Shown here: one piece after another, positions 15,876 to 24,583 of the stretch
Layout: every line of letters begins with the position of its first letter
How positions within the stretch are numbered: position 1 is the stretch's first letter
Assembly (NCBI GenBank): GCA_001770935.1
Contig: MESI01000026.1
Location: 51,285-115,284, forward strand
Direction: 5' to 3'
Length of the DNA: 64,000 nucleotides
From: Burkholderiales bacterium RIFCSPLOWO2_12_FULL_61_40
GTDB lineage: Bacteria > Pseudomonadota > Gammaproteobacteria > Burkholderiales > Burkholderiaceae_C
The notes under the pieces: model-generated
Seen by the model: only the letters and a program-made list of their open reading frames with translations
Told to the model about the DNA's origin: nothing
Database searches by the model: none
Made by a program: the position numbers and the translations under genes

Positions 15876-17946
15876 CACCGGTGCCCGAGTTTTCAGGGCC
15901 GAGCCCGTGAGCGCAGCCGACGCCCTGGTGGTGTTCACGCCCTCGGGGCGGCGGGGACGTTTTTCGCTGGGCACACCGGTGCTGCAGGCGGCCCGCTCGC
16001 TGGGTGTGGATATTGATTCGGTGTGTGGCGGCCGTGGCCTGTGCGGGCGCTGCCAGGTGCTGGTGTCGGAAGGCGAGTTTGCCAAACACGGGCTGGTGTC
16101 GCGCGCCGAACACCTTTCGCCCCTGGGGGCGGTGGAGCAGGACTACTGCAGCACACAGCCGATGGCGGCCGGGCGGCGCCTGTCGTGTGCGGCGCAGGTG
16201 CTGGGCGATGTGGTGATTGACGTGCCCTCCAGCAGCCAGGTGCACAAGCAGGTGGTGCGCAAAGAGGCGGAAAGCTACGCGGTGGAGCTGGACCCCCTGA
16301 TCCGTCTGCATTTTGTCGATGTGCAAGAGCCGGACATGCACGACCCCTCCGGGGACCTGCGGCGGCTGGAAGATGCGCTGGAGTTTGAGTGGCGTTTGAC
16401 CGACCTGGCTTGCGATGTGATCGTGTTGCAGCAGCTGCAGACCGCCCTGCGCAAGGGCGGCTGGAAGGTGACCGTGGCCGTGCATGCCGGCCAGCAGATT
16501 GTGGCGGTTTGGCCGGGATTCCGCGAGCATGTCTATGGCCTGGCCATCGACGTCGGCTCCACCACCATCGCCGCCCACCTGTGCGATTTGGCCTCGGGGG
16601 AAGTGGTGGCTTCAGCGGGGGTGATGAACCCCCAGATCCGCTTTGGCGAAGACCTGATGAGCCGGGTCTCCTATGTGATGATGAACCCGGGCGGCGAAAA
16701 GGAAATGACCGCTGCGGTGCGTGCGGCGCTCAATGGCCTGGCGCTAGACGTGTCCCGCCAGGCAGGCATTGCACCGCAGGATATTTTGGAAGCCACATTT
16801 GTGGGCAACCCCATCATGCATCACCTGCTGTTGGGGATTAACCCGGTCGAACTTGGGGGGGCGCCGTTTGCCCTGGCGACCGACCGCGCCATCACCCTGT
16901 GGGCGGTGGAGATTGACTTTGCCATTCACCGCAATGCACGCATCTACGTGCTGCCCTGCATTGCCGGCCATGTGGGGGCCGATACGGCGGGTGTCATCCT
17001 GGCCGAACGCCCGGACCTGTCCGACAAGATCACCCTGCTGGTGGATGTGGGCACCAACGCCGAAATCGTGCTGGGCAATAACCAGCGTCTGCTGGCCTGC
17101 TCCAGCCCGACCGGTCCCGCCTTCGAGGGCGCGCAAATCAGTTGCGGACAGCGCGCCGCTCCCGGTGCCATAGAGCGGGTGCGCATTGACCCGCAGACGC
17201 TGGAGCCGCGCTTCAAGGTGATTGGCTGCGATGTGTGGTCCGACGACCCGGCATTTGCCGCGGCGGTGGCCGGGACCGGGGTGACCGGTGTCTGCGGCTC
17301 CGGCATCATTGAAGTGCTGGCCGAGATGTACCTTGCGGGCATCATTCGACATGACGGTGTCATCAATGGGGAAATGGCGGCCCGCAACCCCCGCATCCAG
17401 GCCGATGGCCGCACCTTCTCCTACGCGCTGTACCCCGCCACGGGGTCAGCGCCCGCGCTCAAGGTCATGCAAAACGATGTGCGCGCCATCCAGCTCGGCA
17501 AGGCTGCGCTGTATGCCGGAGTGCGTTTGCTCATGGAAAAAATGGGCGTTGACAAGGTGGACCGTATCCGGCTGGCCGGTGCGTTTGGCAGCCACATCGA
17601 TGTCAAGTACGCGATGGTTCTGGGCATGATCCCGGACTGCGCGTTGGACCAGGTCAGCTCGGCGGGCAATGCGGCAGGCACAGGTGCGCGTATTGCGCTG
17701 CTGAACCAGCGCGCACGCCGGGAGATCGAGCAGCTGGTGCGCCGGGTCGAGAAGGTGGAGACCGCCGTGGAGGCACGGTTCCAGGAGTTCTTTGTCGAAG
17801 CCATGGCCATTCCCCATCTGACAGCGCCCTTTGTCCACCTGCGGGAGGTGGTTGCACTGCCAGAGCGTGTGGGCGTGAGCGCCGAAGCCGGGGGGCGTGG
17901 TCGCCGTGCTTCGCGCAGAGGTGGACAGGGGGAAAGCATTCAGTAG
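15820..17946 (+). CDS. Reductive activator of corrinoid proteins (RACo-like: [2Fe-2S] plus ASKHA ATPase)
   Basis: A 708-aa protein with an N-terminal ferredoxin domain holding the [2Fe-2S] ligands C69, C74, C77 and C123 (CX4CX2C...C), a linker/middle domain (about 130-260), and a large ASKHA-fold ATPase domain with phosphate loops LAIDVGSTTIAAHL and LLVDVGTNAEIVLG. This is the RACo/DUF4445 architecture: ATP-driven reduction of inactive Co(II) corrinoid back to Co(I) after accidental oxidation. That function would matter particularly in an oxygen-exposed organism. The start is uncertain: ATG 15820 gives a 56-bp overlap with mtgA, and shorter starts after residue 9 are possible. The last ~30 residues are Arg/Gly-rich and unusual. 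It closes the corrinoid operon. Confidence 0.85.
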   Translation: MGKWGGADVKVAAAGGANDTGARVFRAEPVSAADALVVFTPSGRRGRFSLGTPVLQAARSLGVDIDSVCGGRGLCGRCQVLVSEGEFAKHGLVSRAEHLSPLGAVEQDYCSTQPMAAGRRLSCAAQVLGDVVIDVPSSSQVHKQVVRKEAESYAVELDPLIRLHFVDVQEPDMHDPSGDLRRLEDALEFEWRLTDLACDVIVLQQLQTALRKGGWKVTVAVHAGQQIVAVWPGFREHVYGLAIDVGSTTIAAHLCDLASGEVVASAGVMNPQIRFGEDLMSRVSYVMMNPGGEKEMTAAVRAALNGLALDVSRQAGIAPQDILEATFVGNPIMHHLLLGINPVELGGAPFALATDRAITLWAVEIDFAIHRNARIYVLPCIAGHVGADTAGVILAERPDLSDKITLLVDVGTNAEIVLGNNQRLLACSSPTGPAFEGAQISCGQRAAPGAIERVRIDPQTLEPRFKVIGCDVWSDDPAFAAAVAGTGVTGVCGSGIIEVLAEMYLAGIIRHDGVINGEMAARNPRIQADGRTFSYALYPATGSAPALKVMQNDVRAIQLGKAALYAGVRLLMEKMGVDKVDRIRLAGAFGSHIDVKYAMVLGMIPDCALDQVSSAGNAAGTGARIALLNQRARREIEQLVRRVEKVETAVEARFQEFFVEAMAIPHLTAPFVHLREVVALPERVGVSAEAGGRGRRASRRGGQGESIQ

Positions 17947-17958
17947 GTACAACAAGTC

Positions 17959-17997
17959 TCATCAAGCATTGGCAATGCGTTCTGTGGTCATTGATGA
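17959..17997 (+). other. Nested inverted repeats upstream of the choX-like gene
   Basis: TCATCAA (17959-17965) pairs with TTGATGA (17991-17997), and inside it GCATT (17966-17970) pairs with AATGC (17974-17978). The 95-bp gap between the RACo-like gene and choX holds only this and a GAGG ribosome binding site. It may be an operator or an RNA processing hairpin; there is no T tract. I found no GTCG-N17-GTCG site here. Confidence 0.35.
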
Positions 17998-18041
17998 AAA
18001 TCGCGCGGTAGGTAGTTTTCTTTTAACAACGAGGAGTCAGC

Positions 18042-18992
18042 ATGAAAGTGAAATTGGGTTCGAAGTTGATTGGCGCAGTGGCTGCTTTGGCGGCGCTGGC
18101 CGGGCAAAACGCCTTGGCTGAAGATGCCAGTTGCAAGACAGTGCGTTTCGCCGACGTGGGCTGGAGCGACATTGCCGCCACCACCGGCCTGGCTTCGGTG
18201 GTGCTGGAAGGGCTGGGGTACAAGCCCACGGTGACCATTGCCTCCATCCCGATTGCGTTTGCGGGCATGAAGAAGAAACAGATCGATGTGTACCTGGGCT
18301 ACTGGAATCCTTCCCAGACGCCGATGATGGACCCCTTTGTCAAGGCGGGGGACATCAAGGTGCTGGAGACGCCCAATCTGGTCGGTGCCAAGTACACGCT
18401 GGCGGTTCCCACCTATTTGTATGACAAGGGCCTCAAGACCTTTGCCGACATTTCCAAGTTTGAGAAAGAGCTGCAGGGCCGGATTTATGGCATCGAGCCC
18501 GGCAACGACGGCAATGCCCTGGTGGCGGACATGATCAAGGAGAACAAGTTTGGTTTGAAGAACTTCAAGGTGATCGAGTCCTCCGAGGCGGGCATGCTGA
18601 TCGAGGTGCAGCGGGCCGCCAAGCAGCAAAAGCCCATCGTGTTCCTGGGCTGGGAGCCGCACCCCATGAACGTGCAGATGAAGATGAGCTACCTGGAGGG
18701 CGGCGACGACGTGTTTGGTCCCAACCTGGGCGAGGCCAAGGTGTACACCGCCGTGCCGCCCAGCTACGAGTCGCGCTGCCCTAATGTCGCGGCATTTTTG
18801 AAAAATCTGCAGTTCAGCACCGACATGGAAAACCAGGTCATGGGGCCGATTCTGAAAAAGGTCAAGCCCAATACGGCGGCGCGTGATTTCCTGAAGAAAA
18901 ACCCGGATGTCCTGAACAAGTGGCTGGCTGGCGTGAAGAGTTTTGATGGCAAAGAGGGCATTGCCGAAGTGAAAAATGCCCTGAAAATCTGA
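18042..18992 (+). CDS. choX: Choline/betaine ABC transporter substrate-binding protein, ChoX-like
   Basis: A 316-aa periplasmic binding protein with a Sec signal peptide (about residues 1-26, ending ALA-ED). It resembles Sinorhizobium ChoX closely (DVGWSDIAATTG, YGIEPGNDGN, FLGWEPHPMN, GGDDVFGPN). The aromatic cage that binds the trimethylammonium group in ChoX aligns with W41, W88, Y118 and W204 here, and the acidic partner with D43. Choline is therefore the best-supported ligand, with betaine possible. The ATPase and permease are probably ProVW at 7409-9497, since no other QAT components are near. The gene is followed by betB and betA, which oxidise choline to betaine. Confidence 0.88.
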   Translation: MKVKLGSKLIGAVAALAALAGQNALAEDASCKTVRFADVGWSDIAATTGLASVVLEGLGYKPTVTIASIPIAFAGMKKKQIDVYLGYWNPSQTPMMDPFVKAGDIKVLETPNLVGAKYTLAVPTYLYDKGLKTFADISKFEKELQGRIYGIEPGNDGNALVADMIKENKFGLKNFKVIESSEAGMLIEVQRAAKQQKPIVFLGWEPHPMNVQMKMSYLEGGDDVFGPNLGEAKVYTAVPPSYESRCPNVAAFLKNLQFSTDMENQVMGPILKKVKPNTAARDFLKKNPDVLNKWLAGVKSFDGKEGIAEVKNALKI

Positions 18993-18997
18993 GGACT

Positions 18998-19048
18998 CCA
19001 AGCCAGCGCCGCTGCGGATCGGCATTGCTCAAGCGCAGCGGTGCTTGG
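18998..19048 (+). other. Strong intercistronic hairpin between choX and betB
   Basis: CCAAGC (18998-19003) and CCGCTGCG (19009-19016) pair with CGCAGCGG (19034-19041) and GCTTGG (19043-19048), a 14-bp stem interrupted by a small asymmetric bulge; flanking CTCCA/TGGAG could extend it. There is no T tract, so it is more likely an mRNA stabilising or processing element raising choX relative to betBA than a true terminator. Confidence 0.5.
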
Positions 19049-19083
19049 GGGGATGGAGTGTTCTTTGTACTGACGGAAACAAC

Positions 19084-20544
19084 ATGAGCGAAATGACGGT
19101 CTTCAGCTGGGTGGACGGACAACTCTTGCAAGGTGGGGGCGAGCGGTTTGAAACGCTCAACCCCGCCACAGGACGGCCTTTCGCGCAGGTGCATGCGGCC
19201 AACGCGGCCGATGTGGAGGCCGCAGTGGCCTCTGCCCAGCGCGGTTTTGAGGTCTGGTCCGCCATGACGGGCGCCGAGCGCGGCCGCATCCTGTACCGCG
19301 CCGCACAGCTGCTGCGCTCGCGCAACGACGCTTTGGCTGCGCTGGAGGTGCAAGACTGCGGCAAGCCTTTGCAGGAAGCGCTGGTGGTTGATGTGCAAAG
19401 TGGCGCCGACTGCATCGAGTATTTTGCGGGCGCCGCGGCCACCTTGGGCGGCGCGCAGTACCCCTTGAAGAATGCCTTTGCCTATACCCGGCGTGAACCC
19501 CTGGGGGTGTGTGTGGGTATCGGGGCCTGGAATTACCCTTTGCAGATTGCCTGCTGGAAATCCGCCCCCGCGCTGGCCGCAGGCAATGCCATGATTTTCA
19601 AACCCTCGGAGCTGACGCCGGTTACGGCCCTGAAGTTGGCCGAGATTTACCTGGAAGCCGGAGTGCCGCCGGGGGTGTTCAACGTCTTGCAAGGGCAGGG
19701 CGAGACCGGCGCCCTGTTGGCGGCGCACCCCGGTGTGGCCAAGGTGTCCGTGACCGGCTCCATTCCCACCGGCAAAAAGGTGATGCAAACGGCGGCTGGC
19801 ACGTTGAAGCGTGTGACCATGGAACTGGGTGGCAAGTCGCCCCTGCTGGTCTTTGAGGACGCCGACCTCGAACAGGCGGTGTCAGCCGCGATGATGGGCA
19901 ACTTTTATACCCAAGGAGAGGTGTGCACCAATTGCACGCGGGTCTTCGTACAGCGGGGCCTGGCGGACCGGTTTCTGGAGCGCTTGCAAGAGCGCACCGC
20001 CTTGCTTCGGGTGGGCGACCCGATGGACCCGGACACCGAGGTGGGCGCTTTGATTTCGGCCGCGCACACCGCCAAGGTGATGGACTACATCGCCAGCGGC
20101 GTGGCCGAGGGTGCTACCTTGTCAGCGGGTGGGCAGCGGGTGGACGTGGCGGGCTTGGGCGGAGGCAATTTTGTGGCGCCCACGATTTTCTCCCACTGCC
20201 AGGACCACATGCGTATCGTGCGGGAAGAAATCTTCGGGCCGGTGCTGGCCCTGCTGGTCTTTGACGACGAAGACGAGGTGATACGCCGCGCCAACAACAC
20301 CCGCTTTGGCCTGGCCGCCGGGGTGTTCACGCGGGACGGAGCACGCGGCCACCGGGTAGCCGCCCGGCTCAAGGCCGGTATTTGCTGGATCAACAACTAC
20401 AACATCGCTCCTATCGAAATGCCGTTTGGCGGCGCCGGTGAGTCGGGCATAGGCCATGAAAACAGCATGGTGGCCATGGACCACTACACGCAGCTCAAGA
20501 CGGTGTATGTCGAGCTGGGCGAGGTCGCTTGCAGCTACCGCTGA
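19084..20544 (+). CDS. betB: Betaine aldehyde dehydrogenase BetB
   Basis: An NAD(P)-dependent aldehyde dehydrogenase of the BetB subfamily (486 aa), oxidising betaine aldehyde to glycine betaine in the cytoplasm. General base E247 (TMELGGKSP) and nucleophile C281 (GEVCTNCTRVFV) are present; the CTN-TRVFV context is characteristic of BetB. An in-frame ATG at 19045 exists, but 19084 gives the usual N-terminus. It is followed by a 101-bp dispersed repeat and then by betA. No betI repressor gene is present, so control is presumably by the GbdR-like regulator or by read-through from the corrinoid operon. Confidence 0.9.
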   Translation: MSEMTVFSWVDGQLLQGGGERFETLNPATGRPFAQVHAANAADVEAAVASAQRGFEVWSAMTGAERGRILYRAAQLLRSRNDALAALEVQDCGKPLQEALVVDVQSGADCIEYFAGAAATLGGAQYPLKNAFAYTRREPLGVCVGIGAWNYPLQIACWKSAPALAAGNAMIFKPSELTPVTALKLAEIYLEAGVPPGVFNVLQGQGETGALLAAHPGVAKVSVTGSIPTGKKVMQTAAGTLKRVTMELGGKSPLLVFEDADLEQAVSAAMMGNFYTQGEVCTNCTRVFVQRGLADRFLERLQERTALLRVGDPMDPDTEVGALISAAHTAKVMDYIASGVAEGATLSAGGQRVDVAGLGGGNFVAPTIFSHCQDHMRIVREEIFGPVLALLVFDDEDEVIRRANNTRFGLAAGVFTRDGARGHRVAARLKAGICWINNYNIAPIEMPFGGAGESGIGHENSMVAMDHYTQLKTVYVELGEVACSYR

Positions 20545-20545
20545 T

Positions 20546-20646
20546 CCCATTTCCATACCGATGCGATATGTCGTTGCCCCTTCTTGTCGTGCTGAAGCAC
20601 TGCCTGCGTCGGCGCGCCTCATCTCCCATCGATCTGAAAACGGAAT
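20546..20646 (+). repeat. 101-bp dispersed intergenic repeat, copy 1
   Basis: This segment, filling the betB-betA gap, is about 90% identical to the reverse complement of 52994-53094, with the same length and no gaps. It contains an internal palindrome (GTGCT-GA-AGCAC). No terminal repeats or coding capacity are evident. It looks like a non-autonomous dispersed repeat or a structured RNA element; here it must be transcribed within the bet operon. Confidence 0.85.
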
Positions 20647-20658
20647 GACCCCCAAATA

Positions 20659-22335
20659 ATGACCATGAAAAAAGAAGAATTCGACTACATCATCATCGGT
20701 GCCGGTTCTGCCGGCAGTGTGCTGGCCCACCGCCTGAGCGAAGACCCCCAGGTCCAGGTCTTGCTGCTGGAAGCCGGACCGCTGGACCGCAACCTGTTCA
20801 TCCACATGCCCTCGGGTTTTGCCTACCCGATGGCCAACCCGCGCTACACCTGGATGTACGAATCCGAGCCTGAGCCCTTTATGGACCAGCGGCGCATCCA
20901 TTGCCCGCGCGGCCGGGTGATCGGGGGGTCTTCCTCCATCAACGGCATGGTCTACATCCGCGGCCATGCGCTGGACTACGACGGCTGGGCCCTGCGCCCG
21001 GGCCTGGAAAACTGGTCTTATGCCGATTGCCTGCCCTATTTCCGCAAGGCCGAAACCCGTGGCCAGGGTGGTGACGTCTACCGGGGCGACAGCGGGCCTC
21101 TGCACGTCAGCACCGGGCAGTGCCGCAACCCCTTGTACCCGGCTTTCATAGAGGCGGGGCGTCAGGCTGGCTACCCGGTCACGCAGGACATGAACGGCTA
21201 CCAGCAGGAGGGTTTTGGTGCCATGGACATGACCGTGTACAAAGGCTGCCGCTGGAGCACCGCCATGGCCTACCTGCGCCCGGCCCTTAAGCGGCCCAAC
21301 CTGAGGCTGCAAACCGAAACGCGGGTGAACAAGGTCTTGTTGGAGGGGCCGGCGGGTTCGCCCAAGGCGGTGGGTGTGGAGGTGGTCCACCAGGGCCAGG
21401 TGGCGCAGTGGCGCGCCGGTCGGGAGGTTATTTTGTGCGGAGGTGCTGTCAATTCACCGCAGCTGCTTCTGCTTTCGGGCATTGGCAACCCCGCGCAGTT
21501 GCAGCCGCTGGGCATTGAAGTCAAGGCGGCGCTGAAAGGGGTGGGGGAGAACCTGCAGGACCATCTGGAAACCTACGTCCAGTACGCGTGCAAGGAACCC
21601 ATCACCCTGTATTCGGCGCTCAATCCGCTGGTCAAGCTCAAGATCGGTGTCGAGTGGCTTTTGTTCCAGACCGGTCTGGGGGCCACCAACCACTTTGAGT
21701 CCGGTGGTTTTATCCGCAGCGAGGCGGGGGTGAAGCACCCCGACCTGCAGTACCACTTTCTGCCCATGGCAGTGCGCTACGACGGCAAGGCCCCCGCCAC
21801 CGGCCATGGCTTCCAGGCCCATGTGGGGCCGATGCGGCCCACCAGCCGGGGCCATGTCCGGCTGCGCAGCGCCAAGGCGCAGGACGCGCCCATCCTGCGG
21901 TTCAACTACATGAGCACCGAGCAGGACCGCAAGGAAATGCGGGCCGCCATCCGGTTGACGCGCGAGGTCTTTTCCCAAAGTGCCTTTGACCGCTTTCGCG
22001 GCGAAGAGCTGTCGCCGGGCCCGGCCGTTCAGACCGATGCGCAAATCGACGCCCATATCCGCGCCAGCGCCGAAACCGCCTACCACCCCTCCTGCTCCTG
22101 CCGCATGGGCACTGACGACATGGCGGTGACCGATGCGGCGGGCCGTGTCCATGGGGTGCAAAACCTGCGGGTGGTGGACGCCTCCATCATGCCCGACGTG
22201 GTCAGCGGCAACCTGAATGCGCCCACCATCATGATGGCGGAAAAAATGGCCGATGCCATCCGGGGGCGCAAGCCCCTGGCGCGCTCCACAGCACCGTTCT
22301 TTGTCCATCCGCACTACCCAACCCAGCAGCGCTGA
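20659..22335 (+). CDS. betA: Choline dehydrogenase BetA (GMC oxidoreductase)
   Basis: An FAD-dependent GMC oxidoreductase of 558 aa oxidising choline to betaine aldehyde, usually at the inner membrane face with the respiratory chain as acceptor. The dinucleotide fold motif IIIGAGSAG is at about residues 11-19, the GMC signature GRVIGGSSSINGMVYIRG at about 89-106, and the C-terminal catalytic region carries YHPSCSCRMG and VSGNLNAPT. No strong ribosome binding site is visible before ATG 20659, and ATG 20665 (residue 3) is an alternative. Other alcohol substrates are possible for GMC enzymes, but BetB next door and ChoX upstream make choline very likely. Confidence 0.87.
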   Translation: MTMKKEEFDYIIIGAGSAGSVLAHRLSEDPQVQVLLLEAGPLDRNLFIHMPSGFAYPMANPRYTWMYESEPEPFMDQRRIHCPRGRVIGGSSSINGMVYIRGHALDYDGWALRPGLENWSYADCLPYFRKAETRGQGGDVYRGDSGPLHVSTGQCRNPLYPAFIEAGRQAGYPVTQDMNGYQQEGFGAMDMTVYKGCRWSTAMAYLRPALKRPNLRLQTETRVNKVLLEGPAGSPKAVGVEVVHQGQVAQWRAGREVILCGGAVNSPQLLLLSGIGNPAQLQPLGIEVKAALKGVGENLQDHLETYVQYACKEPITLYSALNPLVKLKIGVEWLLFQTGLGATNHFESGGFIRSEAGVKHPDLQYHFLPMAVRYDGKAPATGHGFQAHVGPMRPTSRGHVRLRSAKAQDAPILRFNYMSTEQDRKEMRAAIRLTREVFSQSAFDRFRGEELSPGPAVQTDAQIDAHIRASAETAYHPSCSCRMGTDDMAVTDAAGRVHGVQNLRVVDASIMPDVVSGNLNAPTIMMAEKMADAIRGRKPLARSTAPFFVHPHYPTQQR

Positions 22336-22345
22336 CCGGGCGGCC

Positions 22346-23374
22346 ATGACAGACTCTGCGTGCCCCGTTGCGGCGCCTTCATTCGGCGGGCTGGCCTATT
22401 GGCCCGAAGCGCAGGCGGCGCAGCTGACCGCCCTGATGCGTGCCAACGCCCACTGCGGCGCCTATGCGGTGTTCGATGCCGACAACACCTCCTACCGCCA
22501 CGACCTGATCGGTGCGCTGCTGCCCTTCATGGAGATGCAAGGGGTGTTGACGCGCGCGACCATGGACCCCGCGCTCCGGCTGATTCCGTTCAAGGACAGC
22601 GCCACCCACCAGGAGAGCCTGAACAGCTACTACCTGCGCCTGGGTGAGATCGACGACCAGGTGGCCTACCCCTGGGCCTCGCAGATTTTTGCGGGATTCA
22701 CGCTCCGCCAGCTCAAGGCCCAGCTGGACGCGTTGATGGCCCATGGCCAGCCGATTCCAAGCCAGTGCTGGGTGGGGGAGCGGGTGGAGACCTTGCTGAT
22801 TGACCCCCCGGCGCTGCTGCGCGGGCAGCAGGCGTTGTACCAGGCCCTGAGGCACCATGGCATCGCGGTGTATGTGGTCAGCGCGGCCAGCGAGGAACTG
22901 GTGCGCATGCTGCTGTCGGACCCGCAGTACGGCTACCACGTCCAGCCGGAAAACGTGATTGGTGTTTCGCTCCTGCTGCGGGACCGGCGCAGCGGCAGCA
23001 TCACCACGGCGCGCAAGCAGATCGCCGAAAACCGCTACCACCCCCACGATTTGCTGGACCACGAAATGACCGCCACCCTGTGGGCGCCCCTGCCCTGGTA
23101 CGAGGGCAAGCAGGCCGCCATTCACACCTATGTACACCCCTGGAAAAAGCCGGTTCTGGTGGCGGGGGACACCCCTGAGAGCGACGGGCCCATGCTGTTT
23201 CGGGGGCCGGACGTGGAACAGGGCGCCTTGCGCCTGTTTGTGTCCCGCTCCGATCATGCGCTGCAAAAAATCCAGCACCTGCAGGCCCAGCATGCTGCCG
23301 CACAAAGTGCGCAGGGCCTGACGGTGAACGCCCAGCACAACTGGGTGGTGGTCACGCCCGAACAAATTCAGTGA
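22346..23374 (+). CDS. pchP: Phosphorylcholine phosphatase, PchP-like (HAD superfamily)
   Basis: A 342-aa HAD phosphatase that resembles Pseudomonas aeruginosa PchP along its whole length, with shared runs AYAVFD-DNTSY, GVLTR...IPFKD, SAA-EELVRM, TTARKQIAE and the C-terminal VTPEQIQ. Catalytic elements are intact: D44 and D46 with T48 (motif I), S179 (II), K255 (III), D275 and D280 (IV). It should release choline from phosphorylcholine. The Pseudomonas enzyme is periplasmic; here, with ATG 22346, no signal peptide is seen, and longer in-frame starts run into the betA end without a signal-like segment. A cytoplasmic version would imply import of phosphorylcholine or internal generation. It sits 10 bp behind betA. 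Confidence 0.85.
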   Translation: MTDSACPVAAPSFGGLAYWPEAQAAQLTALMRANAHCGAYAVFDADNTSYRHDLIGALLPFMEMQGVLTRATMDPALRLIPFKDSATHQESLNSYYLRLGEIDDQVAYPWASQIFAGFTLRQLKAQLDALMAHGQPIPSQCWVGERVETLLIDPPALLRGQQALYQALRHHGIAVYVVSAASEELVRMLLSDPQYGYHVQPENVIGVSLLLRDRRSGSITTARKQIAENRYHPHDLLDHEMTATLWAPLPWYEGKQAAIHTYVHPWKKPVLVAGDTPESDGPMLFRGPDVEQGALRLFVSRSDHALQKIQHLQAQHAAAQSAQGLTVNAQHNWVVVTPEQIQ

Positions 23375-23432
23375 CTGGGTGCGCCAGCACCCGGCCGCGC
23401 CCAAGCCTTTCGCTCCAACCCCAGCCTTTTCC

Positions 23433-24512
23433 ATGACTGCCATGCACCCCTCCGCTTCCAACCGTTTCTCCCAACTCCTGGCCTCACGCCCCTGGCTGCT
23501 GGCCGATGGCGCCACCGGCAGCAACCTGTTTGAGGTCGGGCTGGTCTCGGGCGATGCACCGGAGCTGTGGAACATCGACCATCCCGAACGCATTGCCGCG
23601 CTGCACCGCAGCTTTGTGGAGGCGGGCGCAGACATCTTGCTGACCAACAGCTTTGGCGGCACCCGCTACCGCCTGAAGCTGCACCAGGCCGAGCACCGGG
23701 TGGCCGAGTTGAACACCGCGGCGGCGCGCATCGCGCGTGGGGTGGCCGACGCCAGTGGCCGCACGGTGGCCGTGGCGGGCAGCATGGGGCCTACCGGTGA
23801 AATCATGGAGCCGATTGGAGCCTTGACCTTCGACCAGGCCCAACAAGCCTTTGCCGAGCAGGCCAGCGCCTTGGCGCAAGGCGGGGTGGACGTGCTGTGG
23901 ATAGAAACCATGTCTTCGCGGGAGGAGGTGGAGGCGGCCGTGGCGGGCGCGGCCACGGTGGGCCTGCCCATTGTTTGCACCCTCAGTTTTGACACCAATG
24001 GCCGCACCATGATGGGCCTGTCGCCCAGTGACTTCGCTGGCATCGAGAAAACCCTGGCACCCAGGCTGGCCGCGTGCGGCACCAACTGCGGGGTGGGCGC
24101 GGCCGAGGTGGTGGCCTGCATCCACAACCTGGCACAAGCCGCCGGGCCCGACGTGGTGCTGGTGGCCAAGGGCAACTGCGGCATACCGCAGTACGTGGAT
24201 GGCGCCATTTGCTACAACGGCACGCCAGAGTTGATGGGCGTCTATGCCCGCATGGCACTGGACGCCGGGGCGCGCATCATTGGCGGTTGCTGCGGCACCT
24301 CTCCCCGGCACCTGCGGGCCATGCGCGAGGCGCTGGACGCCCACACCCCGGGCCCCGCCCCGGAGCTGGACGCCATCGTCGCCACTTTGGGTGAGGTGTC
24401 GGTCGGCGCACGCGCCCAGTGGGGTGGTGAACTCAGCCGCTTGGGCGGCGCGGCGGCGGGCGCCAACCTGAAGCGCGGCAGCGGACGCCGCTCGGGTGGT
24501 GTTTTGCTATAA
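23433..24512 (+). CDS. Betaine-homocysteine S-methyltransferase-like protein
   Basis: A 359-aa zinc-dependent homocysteine methyltransferase (PF02574 fold). The zinc ligands are C219 (GTNCGVG) and C286/C287 (GGCCGTSP). The N-terminal LADGATGSNLFEVG is the homocysteine-binding start. Given its place after choline-to-betaine genes, betaine is the likely methyl donor, giving dimethylglycine and methionine; S-methylmethionine or methyl-THF cannot be ruled out by eye. It offers a second way to remove the first methyl of betaine, besides the corrinoid route. ATG 23433 gives the usual length. Its C-terminal ~35 residues are Gly/Arg/Ala-rich. It is the last gene of the bet operon. Confidence 0.8.
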   Translation: MTAMHPSASNRFSQLLASRPWLLADGATGSNLFEVGLVSGDAPELWNIDHPERIAALHRSFVEAGADILLTNSFGGTRYRLKLHQAEHRVAELNTAAARIARGVADASGRTVAVAGSMGPTGEIMEPIGALTFDQAQQAFAEQASALAQGGVDVLWIETMSSREEVEAAVAGAATVGLPIVCTLSFDTNGRTMMGLSPSDFAGIEKTLAPRLAACGTNCGVGAAEVVACIHNLAQAAGPDVVLVAKGNCGIPQYVDGAICYNGTPELMGVYARMALDAGARIIGGCCGTSPRHLRAMREALDAHTPGPAPELDAIVATLGEVSVGARAQWGGELSRLGGAAAGANLKRGSGRRSGGVLL

Positions 24513-24555
24513 ATTTAGGAGCTGCTTACGCTTATCCAGTATGCCGAAAAGGCCT
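24502..24555 (-). repeat. Short dispersed repeat, copy A (core only), between convergent operons
   Basis: Read on the reverse strand, this carries the core GCGTAAGCAGCTCCTAAA...TAGCAAAA also found at 45063-45102 and 48225-48270. It overlaps the 3' end of the homocysteine methyltransferase gene and fills the 71-bp gap before the convergent ABC ATPase gene. A TTTTCGGCAT stretch just upstream of the core is shared too. It may act as a bidirectional transcript end, but I see no clean stem plus T tract. Confidence 0.7.
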
Positions 24556-24583
24556 AAAAGGCTGTTGAGTTTCGGAGTAAAAC

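Noticed and set aside
20570-20589. Another GTCG direct repeat before betA as a sixth regulator site
   Set aside because: The two GTCG words are 16 bp apart, not 21, and belong to the 101-bp dispersed repeat.
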